Under the pieces are notes generated by a model that searched no databases, was not told where the DNA came from, and saw nothing but the letters and a program-made list of their open reading frames with translations. From Inia geoffrensis (Eukaryota; Chordata; Mammalia; Artiodactyla; Iniidae): a stretch of 64,000 nt of DNA. A program made the translations under genes and the position numbers. Shown here piece after piece: positions 24,805 through 37,042 of this stretch. Position 1 is the first letter of the stretch. Every line of letters starts with the position of its first letter. Location of the stretch: contig CM070899.1 in NCBI GenBank assembly GCA_036417435.1, positions 174,621,494 through 174,685,493 on the forward strand. The letters are read 5' to 3'.

Positions 24805-24879
24805 CTGGGTTTTTGTTTTCATCAAAGTTATAAATGCACGTATTTGAAAGAGTCAAATAGTTCTTTTAAACATGTTAGG

Positions 24880-26640
24880 AAGAACGACAGAGTCCTGAAA
24901 CCACTGTCCCACACATATGTGTGCTTCCCACTCCCTAATGGCAACCATTTTCAATTTATAGCTTTTGTATTATTGCTGTTTATAGTTACTTCCATCACTC
25001 TATAAATAGCATATATTGCTCCTTTTTGGTATTTCTGTTTTTAAAATAATTTATAGGTTTCCCTCCATGGAAGATGAAGATTCAGGTCTCTTTCATTTTC
25101 TCTCAACCCAAGTGACCTCCAGAATCATCTCATACTAAGTTTGGTTAGATTACTATCCAATATTTACCTATTATATTTATGTGAATGCTGGGCCATACAT
25201 TAAGAAATTTTCCTTACTTGTTGCATGATATTTTTGTTTTGCCTGGAGTTATTAATTGCCATATCTTTGTTTGCTTAGTTTTGTACATACTTTGGCTAAT
25301 TTACCTGCAAATTTTAACTCCAGTGTCTAAACATCCTCTCAGAAATCTTTTTTTTAAAAATAAATTTATTTAATTTATTTATTTTTGGCTGTGTTGGGTC
25401 TTCATTGCTGCGCGAGGGCTTTCTCTAGTTGCGGCAGGGGTGCGGGTTTCTCATTGTGGTGGCTTCTCTTGTTGCAGAGCACAGGCTCTAGGCACGCGGG
25501 CTTCAGTAGTTGTGGCACACAGATTCGGGAGTTGTCGCTCGCAGACTCTAGAGCGCAGGCTCAGTACTTGCGGCTCACAGGCTTAGCTGCTCTGTGGCAT
25601 GTGGGATCTTCCCAGACCAAGGCTTGAACCCATGTCCCCTGCATTGGCAGGTGGATTCTTAACCACTGTGCCACCAGGGAAGCCCTCCTCTCAGAAATTT
25701 CAAGCACCTGAGGTACTTTTATCAAGTTCATCCCCTGGAAGACATCTTCTGACCTCTTCTGGTCTGGACAGGGCCATCTCCCCAGCTGGTTCTTTCTTAA
25801 CCACTAACATAAGGTTGGAATCCTGTGGCTGGATCCTGTGTCACCCTCATTCTTAGCTTAGTTCATTTTTTGATGGAGCATATTCTCAATAGCATCTTAT
25901 AAAATCATGTGCGTGGGAAGCAAATTTTACAAAGCCTTCGTCTGAAAATATCTTTATTCTAGTTTGAAAGTCTTTTCCCTTAGGGTATTTAAGGTATTAC
26001 CCCTGACCCCTTGCTTCCAGTATTGTTTCTGAGAAGTCTAAAGCCATTCTGATTCCTGATCCTTTGTATGAAACCCCATCTGGAAGATTTGGGGTACTTC
26101 TCTTTGCCCCAGCATCTGAAATTCACAGTTAAGTTTTTGGTGTATTTCTATTTTCATAGATTATGTTGTACTCTCAATGGGCCCTTTTCATCTGCAAACT
26201 TGTATTCCACAATCCTGGGTAATTTCTTGAAGTTCTTGCTTTGGTAATTTCTTCTCCCCTTTCTTCCTCTCTCCATTATTTGGATGTCAGAATTTATAGA
26301 CTAAGTGTGTTTTCTCTTTCTCTCTTTTTCTCCTGTATCTCCTGTTGAATATTTCATTCCTATCGTAGTCTTATTTCCTGGAGCTTTCTCTTTTGTTGTT
26401 GTTGGCTAATTGTTCTGTTTATACAGAATCTGCTTTTATTGCATGATATCTGCTCTTATCTTTCAGTTGTGTTTTTTTTTCTCCCTGTAAAATCTTGGTT
26501 TCTCTCAAATTGCTTTTCTCTGTGTGTTTGTTTTGTTCACTTTCTTTCTTATTAGAAGTTTTTCTCAGATGACTAGTGATCTTGAAGAGTTTACATTTAA
26601 AAAACAAAAACTGATTGGAAAATCCATGCACGCTGATGAG
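24880..26640 (-). mobile_element. Ancient L1 3' region, reverse (tentative)
   Basis: Phrases spread over the block fit an ancient L1ME-type element read in reverse: 'tctgacctcttctggtctggacagggcca', 'ctgattcctgatcctttgtatg', 'aatgggcccttttcatctgcaaact', and 'tcttgaagttcttgctttgg'. A long-form CHR SINE (25347-25686) interrupts it. Coding content is not recognisable. The family name is from memory. Confidence 0.5.
25347..25686 (-). mobile_element. CHR SINE, long form (~340 bp), reverse
   Basis: Longer class: after the tRNA-like part it carries extra body blocks ('ctctagagcgcaggctcag', 'ctctaggcacgcgggcttcag', 'ggcttctcttgttgcagagcac', 'tgctgcgcgagggctttctc') and an A/T-rich tail with TTTATT repeats. 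The perfect 12-bp duplication cctctcagaaat flanks it (25335-25346 and 25687-25698). Confidence 0.95.
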
Positions 26641-27539
26641 GTTTATCAACTGTGAACTGTGACCTTCATTGCTTGGCAATCTGCTGGACTTTTTTGTTTG
26701 GAAACCCTGATAACAGTACTTTTTTTTTTTTTATTGGTCTAGTCAGATTGCCAAGAGAAGACTCTTCCAATATCCTGCCTTGAGGCTAAAAGCTTGACCC
26801 TCTGTTTGGGGAACCAAGGTGTCTCAAAACTCAGTATGTAAACTTTCACTTAATCCTTTTGTTTATAGAATGGTATCTCCACCCTCAGTTCTTAAAGGCT
26901 TCCAACCCCAAACCATCTGTTTCATCCAGGGTCCTAGCATAAAACTGGTGGTAATTCAAATTAGAATAACTTTAAAACGGTTGAATAGAGGGACCCTTTA
27001 CAAAGGTACGGGCAGTGTGGAAGTTGTAAAGAAACTGCCTGGGGAGTGCTGGACCTCTTGTAGCCACATGTTACCCCCTTACCCAAGGGATGAGGGAAGG
27101 AGAAGTTTCTAGAACCCAGAAGGAGAAAGTCCTGTAAAGAAACCAACTTCTGAGGAACGTGACCTTCAGTGGCGAGAGGAAGTCATCCAAAGGTGACCTC
27201 ACAGGGAGAGAAGTTGGAGGATAAATGCTGTTACTTTCTGACAACTTCTGATTTCCTGTCAGGGTTCCCCATTGACCAAACCCAACAGGAAGCCAAAGGA
27301 CAAGGATGTCCATTATTTAACCCATATGAGTCAGACTCCTAGAGCAGAAGAAGGGTGGAAAGGGTGGAGAGTGCATCCAGAGGGGCACATGAGAGATATC
27401 CAGCACCTCTCTAGAGAAGGACCGCAATATCATGCTGGGGTGAGGAATACCAGCCCTCAGGCTCACGGAGGAGGGGAGAAATTCTGAGGGTCTAACTGCT
27501 TCTTAAACTGACTTCCCACCAATCCTCCTATTTTGGGTC
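26641..27539. other. Unassigned stretch
   Basis: GC-richer from 27000 on, with overlapping short frames (26819-27112 forward, 97 codons) that have no recognisable domain. No splice-like structure is convincing. Confidence 0.3.
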
Positions 27540-28105
27540 ATATTTTTTCAGCTTTATTGAGGTCCAATTGGTAAATAAAGATTGTATATATTTAAAGTAT
27601 ATGATCTAATGTTTTGATATATGTAGACATTGCGAAATGATGACCACAATCAAGTTAATTAATGCCTCCATTGCCTCACATAGTTTTTTGTACATAGTGA
27701 GAATTTCAAGTATACAGTACAGTACTAGTAACTATAATCACTATTCTTTGCATTACATCCTGAGACCTTATTCCTCTTATAACGGAAAATTGTACATTTT
27801 GACCAACATATACCCATTTCCCCCTACACCGAAGCCCCTAGCAACCACATTCTGCTCTCTGCTTCTGTGAATTTGATGCTTTTAGATTCCACACATGAAT
27901 TAAATCATACAGTATTTGTCTTTCTCTGGCTTATTTCACTTAGCATATTGTCCTCCAGATTCATTCATGTTGCCACAAATGGCAGGATTCCCTTAATTTT
28001 ATGGTTGAATAATATTCCATTGTACATATGCACCACATTTTCTTTATTCTTCCACTGATGGACATCAGTTTGCTTTAATATCTTGGCTATTGTGAAAAAT
28101 GCTAT
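27540..28105 (-). mobile_element. L1 3' end, reverse, old
   Basis: The reverse strand gives the L1M 3' UTR ('cagctttattgaggtccaattgg' at the terminus, 'aatgatgaccacaatcaagttaa') and the last part of ORF2 ('gttgaataatattccattgtac', 'cactgatggacatcagtttgc'). Truncated upstream within ORF2. Confidence 0.85.
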
Positions 28106-29899
28106 CTCATAAGATGAAGGAGGCAAGAGTATGAAATCTAAAGTCATATGGCCGGGCTTAAGAAAGTGTGCTGTGTAAATGACAGGCCCTAAAATATTAG
28201 GCCCAGAGAGCCCTTTATTACTTTACCTTTGTGGTAGGAATTTACAGCCTCAAGTTACCACCAAACATTTTCAAAAATTAAGTTCTTGCTTGTACAGATT
28301 TGTGTCTCAAATCTTCACCAGATCCTTAAAAACCAAGGAGATTTTTAGCTGCTTTGCAAGGATTTAAGAAATATGGGGCAGCTTCTAAGCTGGAAGAGAA
28401 AGCAAACTGGCGGAGGCAAGGAGATTTTCTGGAAGGAATGTTCTGTGATGTTCTTCATCTGAAGCACTAAATAGAAGGTATGCATTCGGAAGTTTCTTTC
28501 AAGAAACACCTACTTAGTCTGGTAACTAAGCTGCTGAATTCCCTATAGATCATAATATTTACTCAATCTCCTCTATTTGTTTTTGTGGGAAGTATTATCC
28601 CATCGAATAGAAAGATGATCAGAGTCTGTACATTTTTTAAATGAAAGTAAGTTAGATTTTAAAACAGCAAACGGCCAATTTTCATATTATAAGGCCTATA
28701 CGAAATAACAAGATCACCTAATATGATGGCATATATTGGGAGAAGTTCATCAATAGAGATTTTGGAAAGATCAAAATCTACTGAAAAATTATTTCAAAGA
28801 AATTTGCAATGAAATCAGTAGAGTGGGAATCAAAATACATGCCAGTTATCATTTATCAATTGGAGACTCATGAGGGCCATTAAATGCCTTTATTTATAAA
28901 AGAGATGATTAAATAAAACCATTTGCACTAAATTATAGATTCTAATTAGGATAAAAGAGATACACAAGGTACCATTTCCTGAAGGGTCACTTTGCTGGGA
29001 TCAAAATGCTTAATGGAGAGTAGAAAGTGCAAGCAGGATGAAAGAGCCCCTAAAAATACTGATCTAGTTTCAGAAAGGACTAGCACCATGGAAGACTAAG
29101 TCACAAATTGGAAGACATTCTAGTTATGTCCTGCCAGAAAGGCGGGTATCCTGTCCAGCTTTTAAGCAACAGAGCATTAATTCAAGCATTCAACAGAAAA
29201 GACAGGTCTGTCTCCATCCTGTGAGGAGTATCCCTGGCTTATAGTCTCTGCCTTCCAAAAATTTACAATCTAAAAATTAAAAAAAAAAAAAAAGATCAAT
29301 GCTACAAGAGTTAAATATGAAACAACAGTTCAAGAGATCACAAAGCAATGTGTGGCCATTTACAAAGTGTTTGCATAATTGTAATCTTTGCCTTTCTTTT
29401 GGGAAGGTATACATAAAATCCAATTCTTTTTATAGTTAACTCAATGCCAAGCTTTGCATTATTGTGCTTGCACTACAACAAATATTAACTTATTAAGATA
29501 CGAGATTCAGAATATCACCAGACTCGGTAACACACATAATTCAATAAAAAGAAAGAAATCCTTTGTCTCTGAGTCATAAAAAACCTACAAAGGATTCATA
29601 TTTCTTTTGGCAAGATGAATTTTCAGAAGGTTTAACAGGGAAGTACGAAATTGACTTTGATTAAAAACAACAAATATTTTAATGAAGTGATTAAGTGCTA
29701 ATCACTGAGGAAATCGATGATGCGGCATTCCTGCAGATTTGCCTAAGCACTTGGCTGCCTGTGGCCAGCAAGGAAAATCAGTCTCAAGAGAGCCAAGCAT
29801 TTGGGTTGATCCCTTCACCCTCAGCCCCCATCTGCTTCACCCCCAGGATTCCTCACTTTAGTGAGTAGCCTTTCCTCCTTACAACACCCTCATTCTCTT
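28106..29899. other. Unassigned stretch
   Basis: AT-rich with no confident gene or repeat. A poly(A) run at 29278-29294 is isolated and could mark a decayed retroposon tail. Confidence 0.3.
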
Positions 29900-31109
29900 C
29901 CACACTTTCTCTCCACACCTCCTCCAAAGCTTCCGTCAGAATGAAGACCTCCCTGTGGCTGCAACCAATGATCAATTCTCGGTCATCACACTTGACCTCC
30001 CAGCAGCCTTTATCACAGTGGACCACTTCCTCCTCTTTAATATACTCCCTTCAACTGACAACACCTTCACTTGGTTCATCCCTTACTTCACCAGTTCCTT
30101 TGCTAGTTCTTCCTCTTTTCCCTACTTCTGAATGTTGGATTGGCTCAGCTGTTGACCTCCTTCCTATTTCCATTCACGTTCTACATGACCTCATCCAGTG
30201 CCTGTGGTTCTAAACACCGTGCTTATACCTCTTTCTAAGACTGTATATCTCCAGCTCAAAATTTTTTCCGGGGCTCTAGACTTGAATATCCAACTGTCAA
30301 CTTGAATATTCAAAGTGATTCCCTCACTTTGAAGCTGAACTCCTGGTCTTCCCCATCTCACACTCAAATCAGAGCCTTCATCATCCCAGTCAGTGTCACT
30401 CGATCTTTCTAGCTTTTCAGGTCGAAAACCACTGTTCCCTAATCTATCGGGAAATCAAGAGGACTGTACTTTTAAATGAATCCAGAATGTGGCCACTCAT
30501 TTCCATTTCACTGCTACCTTCTCTCAACCAAGCCACCATCAGCTCTTATCCAGATTACTGTAATAACCCCAAAACAGGCCTCCCTGCTTTACCTTTGCTG
30601 CCCTGTAATATATTCTCGGAGGAGCAGTCAGTCAGACTTTTAAACATGAGTCAGATCATGTCACTTCTCTGCCCAAATGACCCTGAAATGATTCCACATT
30701 TCATGCAGAATAACAGCCGTCCACAAGGTCTTCAAGGCCCAACACAATCAGGCCTCCTGGTTACCTGTCTTGTTTCATCACCCAGCATTCTCTCTCCACC
30801 TCATCAGGCTGCAGCCTCGTGGCTTCCTTTGCCCTTGATCTGTTGTCACCGTCAATGAGACCGATGCTAATACCTCATTTAATAAAGGAAATTTTTCTGC
30901 CACCCACCCCTTAACTTTCCCCGTGGTTTTCTTTTTTCCACATTTCTCGTCTTCTAACATACTTGAAAATGTATTTATTTATGTTCATTTTTACTTTCCT
31001 TTTCTTCCAGGGGATCTCTGTCTGTTTTGCTCAGTGGTGTACCTCAGCACCTAAGACAGTGCTTGAAATAAGTCTGCATTTAATTAATACTTGAAAAAGA
31101 AATGAATAA
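29900..31109 (+). mobile_element. L2 LINE, forward, RT remnant to 3' end
   Basis: At 29976-30026 the forward strand translates as FSVITLDLPAAFITVDH, matching the L2/CR1-clade reverse-transcriptase motif A (F-S-V-x-L-L-D-L-S-A-A-F-D-T-V-D-H type). Further on, 'tatatctccagctcaaaattttttcc', 'aagctgaactcctggtcttccccatctc' and 'agtcagatcatgtcacttctctgc' follow the known L2 order, and the element ends near 31109 with an L2-like tail. Frameshifts and stops leave no product. This is one of the best-preserved old LINE tracts here. Confidence 0.88.
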
Positions 31110-32898
31110 TGGGCTCAACCACTTCCCAGTGGCTTGGACCACATACTTCGGAATCACCCTCAATTCTTCACTTTCCCTAACACCTATCCAATCCATCAGA
31201 AAAAGCCTGTCATTCGTGGCGCTGACATATATCTAGGATTAAACCACTTCTCAACTTTCCCGCCATTGCTGTGATACCAGCCACCATCGCCTGTGGTCTG
31301 TACTGACCCAGTGACCTTCCACTTGGCTCCCTCACTTCCATCCTTGTTCCCCATTACAGTCCATCTTCCACATCACAGCCAGAGAGACTGGTAAAAACCT
31401 TCATCATCTGACATCACTTGTCTCAAAATATCTGGTTTCTCTGAGAACCCAAATCCTAATCTGACTTTATGAGGCTCCTCTTGATCTGCACCCTGTCTAT
31501 GTTCTGAATGTCTTTCTTTCCTCTCTCCACATCCTCACTCCACTCCAGCAACACTGACTTTCTAGAGGATCCTCAAATATGGCAAATTTAGTCCCGCCTT
31601 AAGAGCCTTTGTACTTGTCTTTCCTCTGACTCTTCTTCCAAATTCCAGATTTCTTGTGTTTCACTCCCTCCTTTCACTGAAGTCTCCCATTAAATGTTAG
31701 AGCCTCATCCAAAGAGGACATACAGATGGCCAGCAGGCACGTGAAAAGATGCTCAACATCACTAATTATTAGAGAACTGCAAATCAAAACTACAGTGAGG
31801 AACCACCTCACTCCTCACAGAATGGCCATCATTAAAAAGTCTACAAATAACAAATGCTGGAAAGGGTGTGGAGAAAAGGGAACCCTCCTACACTGTTGGT
31901 GGGAATGTAAGTTGGTGCAGCCACTGTGAAAAACAGTATGGAGGTTCCTCAGAAAACTAAAAATAGAATTACCATATGATCCAGCAATCCCACTCCTTGG
32001 CATATATTCAGACAAAACTAGAATTCAAAAAGATACATGTACCCCTACATTCATAGCAGCACTGTTCACAATAGCCAAGGAATGGAAACAACCTAAATGT
32101 CCACTGACAGATGAATGGATAAAGAAGATGTGGTACAGATATACAATGGAATACTACTCAGCTATCAAAAAGAATGAAATAATGCCATTTGCAGCAACAT
32201 GGATGCAACTAGAGATTATCATACTAAGTGAAGTAAGTCAGAAGGAGAAAGACAAATACCATATGATATCACTTATATGTGGAATCTAAAATATGGCACA
32301 AATGAACCTATCTACAAAACAGAAACAGAGTCAGAGACATAGAGAACAGACTTGTGGTTGCCAAGGGGGAGAGGGGAGGGAGAGGGATGGACTGGGAGTT
32401 TGGGATTGGTAGATGCAAACTATTACATTTATAATGGATAAACAAGGTCTCAATGTATAGCACAGAGAACTATATTCAATATCCTGTGGTAAACCATAAT
32501 GGAAAAAATATTAAAAAATAATGTATGTATGTGTTTAACTGAGTCACTTTGCTGTACAGCAGAGATTAGCACAACACTGTAAATCAACTATACTTCAATA
32601 AAAAAAATGTTAGAGCCTCAGAGTCTGCCCTGACCACCTTACATAAAAGAGTCCCTTCACCTACTTTCAATATTTCCCTTCTACCTGCTTTATTTTTCTT
32701 TGTAATGTGCAATATATCTGGTAACATTATAATTTATATATATACTATACATTTATTTATTGACTTCTTCCTCCAAAATGTAATCCCCGTAAAACCAGGG
32801 ACTTCGTTCTACCCACTGCTCCATCTCTGGTGCGTAGAACAGTCCTGAGACATGGTAGCCACTCAACAAATATTTACTGAGTGAATGAGTGAATGAAT
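31110..32898 (+). mobile_element. Second L2 LINE, forward, split by an L1
   Basis: A second L2 starts again in the middle of the ORF ('aatcaccctcaattcttcac', 'acctatccaatccatcag'), repeating the order seen in the first copy. It resumes after the L1 with 'gagtctgccctgaccacctta' and ends at the canonical L2 3' tail 'caacaaatatttactgagtg' plus (GAATGA) repeats near 32898. It lies in direct tandem with the copy at 29900-31109. Confidence 0.85.
31708..32604 (+). mobile_element. 5'-truncated L1, forward, with 16-bp target duplication
   Basis: Contains the last ~580 bases of ORF2 and the 3' UTR, ending 'caactatacttcaataaaaaa'. A perfect 16-bp duplication, aaatgttagagcctca, flanks it (31692-31707 and 32605-32620). 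Broken ORF2 C-terminal sequence (a 67-codon open piece at 31726-31929, including [20 protein letters not shown]) is homologous to 41540-41690 in the full-length L1. It splits the L2. Confidence 0.95.
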
Positions 32899-34699
32899 TA
32901 TCCAGAGACTTACTCTAATCCTTGAGCTGGATAAAATAACAAATGGAAATATATTCCAACCCATTCGTTTTCAATGTTAGTAAGTAACAAAACTAAATTC
33001 CATTCAACAGATTGAGCTTTGGTGACCAGAACAAAACATGAGATCACTCGAAGCAACCTAAACCATTACATGGCTCCAAACTGTAGACAGGCATAATTTA
33101 AGTTTTAGGCATAAAAGTTGCTACATCTTTTTGTGAAGATCTGTGACTTCTTTCTAGATGGAATAACTCTGCTCTGCAAAATTGAAATGGGTTTTATTCT
33201 CTCCTATTCAGCTATTATTTCATGTAGAAATTCAACTATGTAAGTGAATTGCTGAAACAAGAATGAATAATCCCAGAGCAAGGCTTTGCTTGAGATTAGA
33301 GTCACAAATCATAATCGCCTGGATACAGTCCCATCATCCAGATGCTCGAACCAAAAGAATTCTCTCTGAGGTTTCTCCCACTACAAACTTTTGCATCACA
33401 GGCAATGCTTTGCTGAATATTTATGGCTAGACAGACCCACTCCTAAACACTTAGTGAAATTTTATCTATAAAACTTCAATGTGTTATTTCCTGTAACTTT
33501 ATCATCCATTGACTTAGGTCATAACCAGAAAAAACAGCGAGAAGAAGAAAAAAGTACAAGAAAAAATGGATAGTGACATATCAGGTGATCGCTACTGTTG
33601 GTTTTATCCTATTTTGGATTTGAGTTTTGACTGTGCCGTCATAAATGTTGATTTCTGATAAAGATTCATCAAATGTTGACTTTCTTCCCTCAGGTTCTAA
33701 GTGCTAACCATGTGGAAATAATTACAAAGTGCCATTATCCATACATGAATTGTTTTATTAGCAGAACATAGAAACATCTTTGAGAATTGGCTAAAACCTC
33801 AACGATGGTGTATGCAGTAATCCCTGAGCTATTTGCTAAATATTTGAGCAAACAGAGCATTGTTTATTTAGTTCTTGTCAGCTCCCACGGGCATTCTTGG
33901 AATGAGGTTGTAGGTTTTCTGTTTGGTTTTAGGGGAGGCCGCAACCAGAAAAGCATAAGCCTGAACCGGAGAAGGGGCACAATCATCCTGTGCACAAAAC
34001 CTTTCTCTGATTCCTCACCTGTGTCTAACGACTTCCCCAGTTCCACTGCTGTCTCATCATGATCTTTGCTTTTGCCAGTTCACCCTTTATATGTGGGCAC
34101 TGAATGACTAATTCTAGCATCATTTTTTTAACTGCTGGAGGCATGGCCTGTGCTGGCCTGGGGATTTGAAAGACTCTAAGGTCATGTGTTCCAGAGTAAA
34201 ACGATCTTTGCACAGCTGGGCCCAAGCGGTCTCAGGCTTGTTTCTGATTTCTCCCTCCTACGTTTTCATCTGTAAACACCCACCTCCCAGTTCAAAATGT
34301 CAGAGGGAAAATTTTTTCTCCTGTAGTTTTTTAGGTCTTCCATAACTCTACCCAAGACAATCAGAGCTTTCAGTGGCATGAACATTAAGGGTGGATGAAT
34401 CTAAGAGGTTTTTTAATCCATCTCCCTTTCTAGAGCAGGATCACACCTTAATGATCTCTAGAGAATGACAGTTGGGTACCAAAAGCAATAGCAATAGCAG
34501 TTTAAGACAGTCTCATCCTGAGCTATCCAACCTAATTTTTTTACAGTCTGGACCCAGCCTCTCTCAAGTCATGCTCATCAGGAAAAAAAGTCACAATGTT
34601 TGTTTGTGAAAAAAATCCTTGAACAATATATTAAACAGCAATATTCTGCTGTATTGTCTTAACTTGTTATCATTTAAAATTAAAAATATTCACTAAAAA
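32899..34699. other. Unassigned stretch
   Basis: No confident feature. A 91-codon forward frame at 33787-34062 overlaps a 60-codon reverse frame; neither has a recognisable domain or a suggestive splice context. Confidence 0.3.
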
Positions 34700-34805
34700 A
34701 GAGTGGATATATGTATATATATATAACTGATTCACTTTGCTATACACCTGAAACAAACACAACATTGTAAATCAACTATACTCCAATAAAAATTTTTAAA
34801 AAGAC
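34700..34805 (+). mobile_element. L1 3'-end fragment, forward
   Basis: Terminal L1 3' UTR: 'aactgattcactttgctatacac', 'caacattgtaaatcaactatactcc' then aataaa and an A-rich tail. Confidence 0.85.
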
Positions 34806-34992
34806 CTAAAAAGTTTTACTTCATTAAAAATATTATAAAATAAAATTAAAAGTATTCACAAAAACACTAATTAAAAAGATATATGCACCCCATGTTCATT
34901 GCAGCATTATTTACAATAGCCAAGATACAGAAACAACATATGTGCCCATCAATGGATGAATGGATAAAGAAGATGTGATAGGGGCTTCCGGG

Positions 34993-35002
34993 AAGATGGC
35001 GG
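34993..35002 (+). promoter_or_regulatory. YY1-like site at L1 start
   Basis: The motif aagatggcgg sits 12 bases into the element. Human L1 has a YY1 site (AAGATGGCC core) at nearly the same offset that positions transcription start. The match here is by sequence and position; binding is inferred. Confidence 0.6.
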
Positions 35003-36407
35003 AAGAGTAAGACGCGGAGATCACCTTCCTCCCCACAGATACACCAGAAATACATCTACACGTGGAACAACTCCTACAGAACATCTACTGAACGCTGGCA
35101 GAAAACCTAAGACCTCCCAAAAGGCAAGAACCACCCCACCCCCGCCACATACCTAGGTAGGGCAAAAGAAAAAAGAAAAAACGGAGATAAAAGAAGAGGG
35201 ACGGGACCTGCACCAGGGGGAGGGAGCTGTGAAGGAGGAAAGATTTCCACACACTAGGAAGCCCCTTCATGGGTGGAGACTGTGGGTGGCGGAGGGGGAA
35301 AGCTTCGGAGCCGCGGAGGAGAGCGCAGCAACAGTGGTGCGGAGGGCAAAGCGGAGAGATGCCCACACAGAGAATCAGGGCCAACCGGCACTCACCAGGC
35401 CGAGATGCTTGTCTGCTCACCTTACGGGGCTCAGCTGGGAGCTGAGGTTCCAGCTTCGGTCGGAGCGCCGGGAAAGGACTGGGGTTGGCGGCGTGAACAC
35501 AACCTGCAGGGGGCTAGTGCGCCACGGCTGGCCAGGAGGGAGTCCGGGGAAAGGTCTGGAGCTGCCGGAGTGGCAAGAGACTTTTTCTTCCCTCTTTGTT
35601 TCCTGGTGTGTGAGGAGAGGGGATTAAGAAAGCTGTTTAAAGGAGCTCCAGAGACGGGCGCAAGCTGCGGCTAACAGCACGGACCCCAGAGACGGACACA
35701 AGACGCTAAGGCAGCTGCTGCCAACCCCCAAAAAGCCTGTGTCCGAGCACAGGTCACTATCCACACCCCCGTTCCGGGGAGCCTGTGCAGCCCACCACTG
35801 CCAGGGTCCTGGGATCCAGGGACAACTCCCCTGGGAGAATGCACGGCGCGCCTCAGGCTGGTGCAACGTCATGCCGGCCTCTGACGCCACAGGCCCCGCC
35901 TCCGTGCCCCTCCCTCCCCCCAGCCTGAGTGAGCCAGAGCCCCCGAATCAGCGGCTCCTTTAACCCCGTCCTGTCTGAGCGAAGAACAGACGCCCTCCGG
36001 CGACCTACGCGCAGAGGTGGGGACAAATCCAAAGCTGAGCTCCGGGGAGCTGTGAGAACAAAGAAGAGAAAGGGAAATCTCTCCCAGCAGCCTCAGGAGC
36101 AGCGTATAAAGCTCCACAATCAACGTGATGTACCCTGCATCTGTGGAATACATGAATAGACAACGAATCATCCCAAATTGAGGAGGTGGACTTTGAGAGC
36201 AAGATTTATGAATTTTTTCCCCTTTTCCTCTTTTTGTGAGTATGTGTATGCTTCTGTGTGAGATTTTGTCTGTATAGCTTTGCTTCCACCATTTGTTCTA
36301 GGGTTCTATCCGTCTGTTTTTTTGTTTCTTTTAAATTTTTGTTTTCTCTTAATAATTTTTTTATTTTAATAACTTTCTTATATTTTATCTTATTTTATTT
36401 TACTTTA

Positions 36408-36545
36408 TCTTTTTTCTTTTTATCCTTCCTTCCCCCCTTCGTTCCTTCCTTCCTCTCTCCCTCCCTCCCTCCTTGCTTTCTCTCTTTCTTTCTTTCTACT
36501 TCTACTAATTCTTTCCTTTTACTTTTTCTCCCTTTTATTCTGAGC
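36408..36545 (+). repeat. Pyrimidine-rich tract in L1 5' UTR
   Basis: Runs of TTCC, CCCT and TTTC with few purines. A 168-codon forward frame crossing it (36258-36764) is Phe/Leu/Ser-rich because of the base composition and is not a gene. Confidence 0.9.
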
Positions 36546-37042
36546 CGTGTGGATGAAAGGATCTTGATGCTCCAGCCAGGTGTCAGTTCTATGCCTCTGA
36601 GGTGGGAGAGCCAACTTCAGGACACTGCTCCACAAGAGACCTCCCAGCTCCACATAATATCAAACGGTGAAAATCTCCCAGAGATCTCCATCTTAACACC
36701 AGCACCCAGCTTCACTCAACGACCAGCAAGCTACAGTGCTAGACATCCTATGCCAAGCAACTAGCAAGACAGGAACACAACCCCACCTATTAGCAGAGAG
36801 GCTGCCTAAAATCATAATAAGTCCATAGACACTCCAAAACACACCACCAGATGTGGACCTGCCCACCAAAAAGACAAGATCCAGCCTCATCCACCAGAAC
36901 ACAGGCACTAGTCCCCTCCACCAGGAAGCCTACACAACCCACTGAACCAACCTTAGCCACTGGGGACGGACACCAAAAACAACGGGAACTACGAACCTGC
37001 AGCCTGCAAAAAGGAGACCCCAAACACAGTAAGATAAGCAAA

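Larger units (their letters stand above)
34981..37042 (+). promoter_or_regulatory. L1 5' UTR with internal promoter
   Basis: This ~2-kb leader is GC- and CpG-rich from about 35230 to 36060, changes to pyrimidine-rich at 36250-36545, and then runs into ORF1. In L1 elements this region drives transcription from base +1. Overlapping forward frames of 132-133 codons (35229-35627, 35273-35674), an in-frame 64-codon extension upstream of ORF1 (36851-37042) and a 111-codon antisense frame (35085-35420) reflect low stop density and are not supported as genes. Confidence 0.8.

Noticed and set aside
36258..36764. A 168-codon forward frame rich in Phe, Leu and Ser
   Set aside because: It crosses the pyrimidine tract of the L1 5' UTR; length and composition follow from the absence of purine-containing stops.
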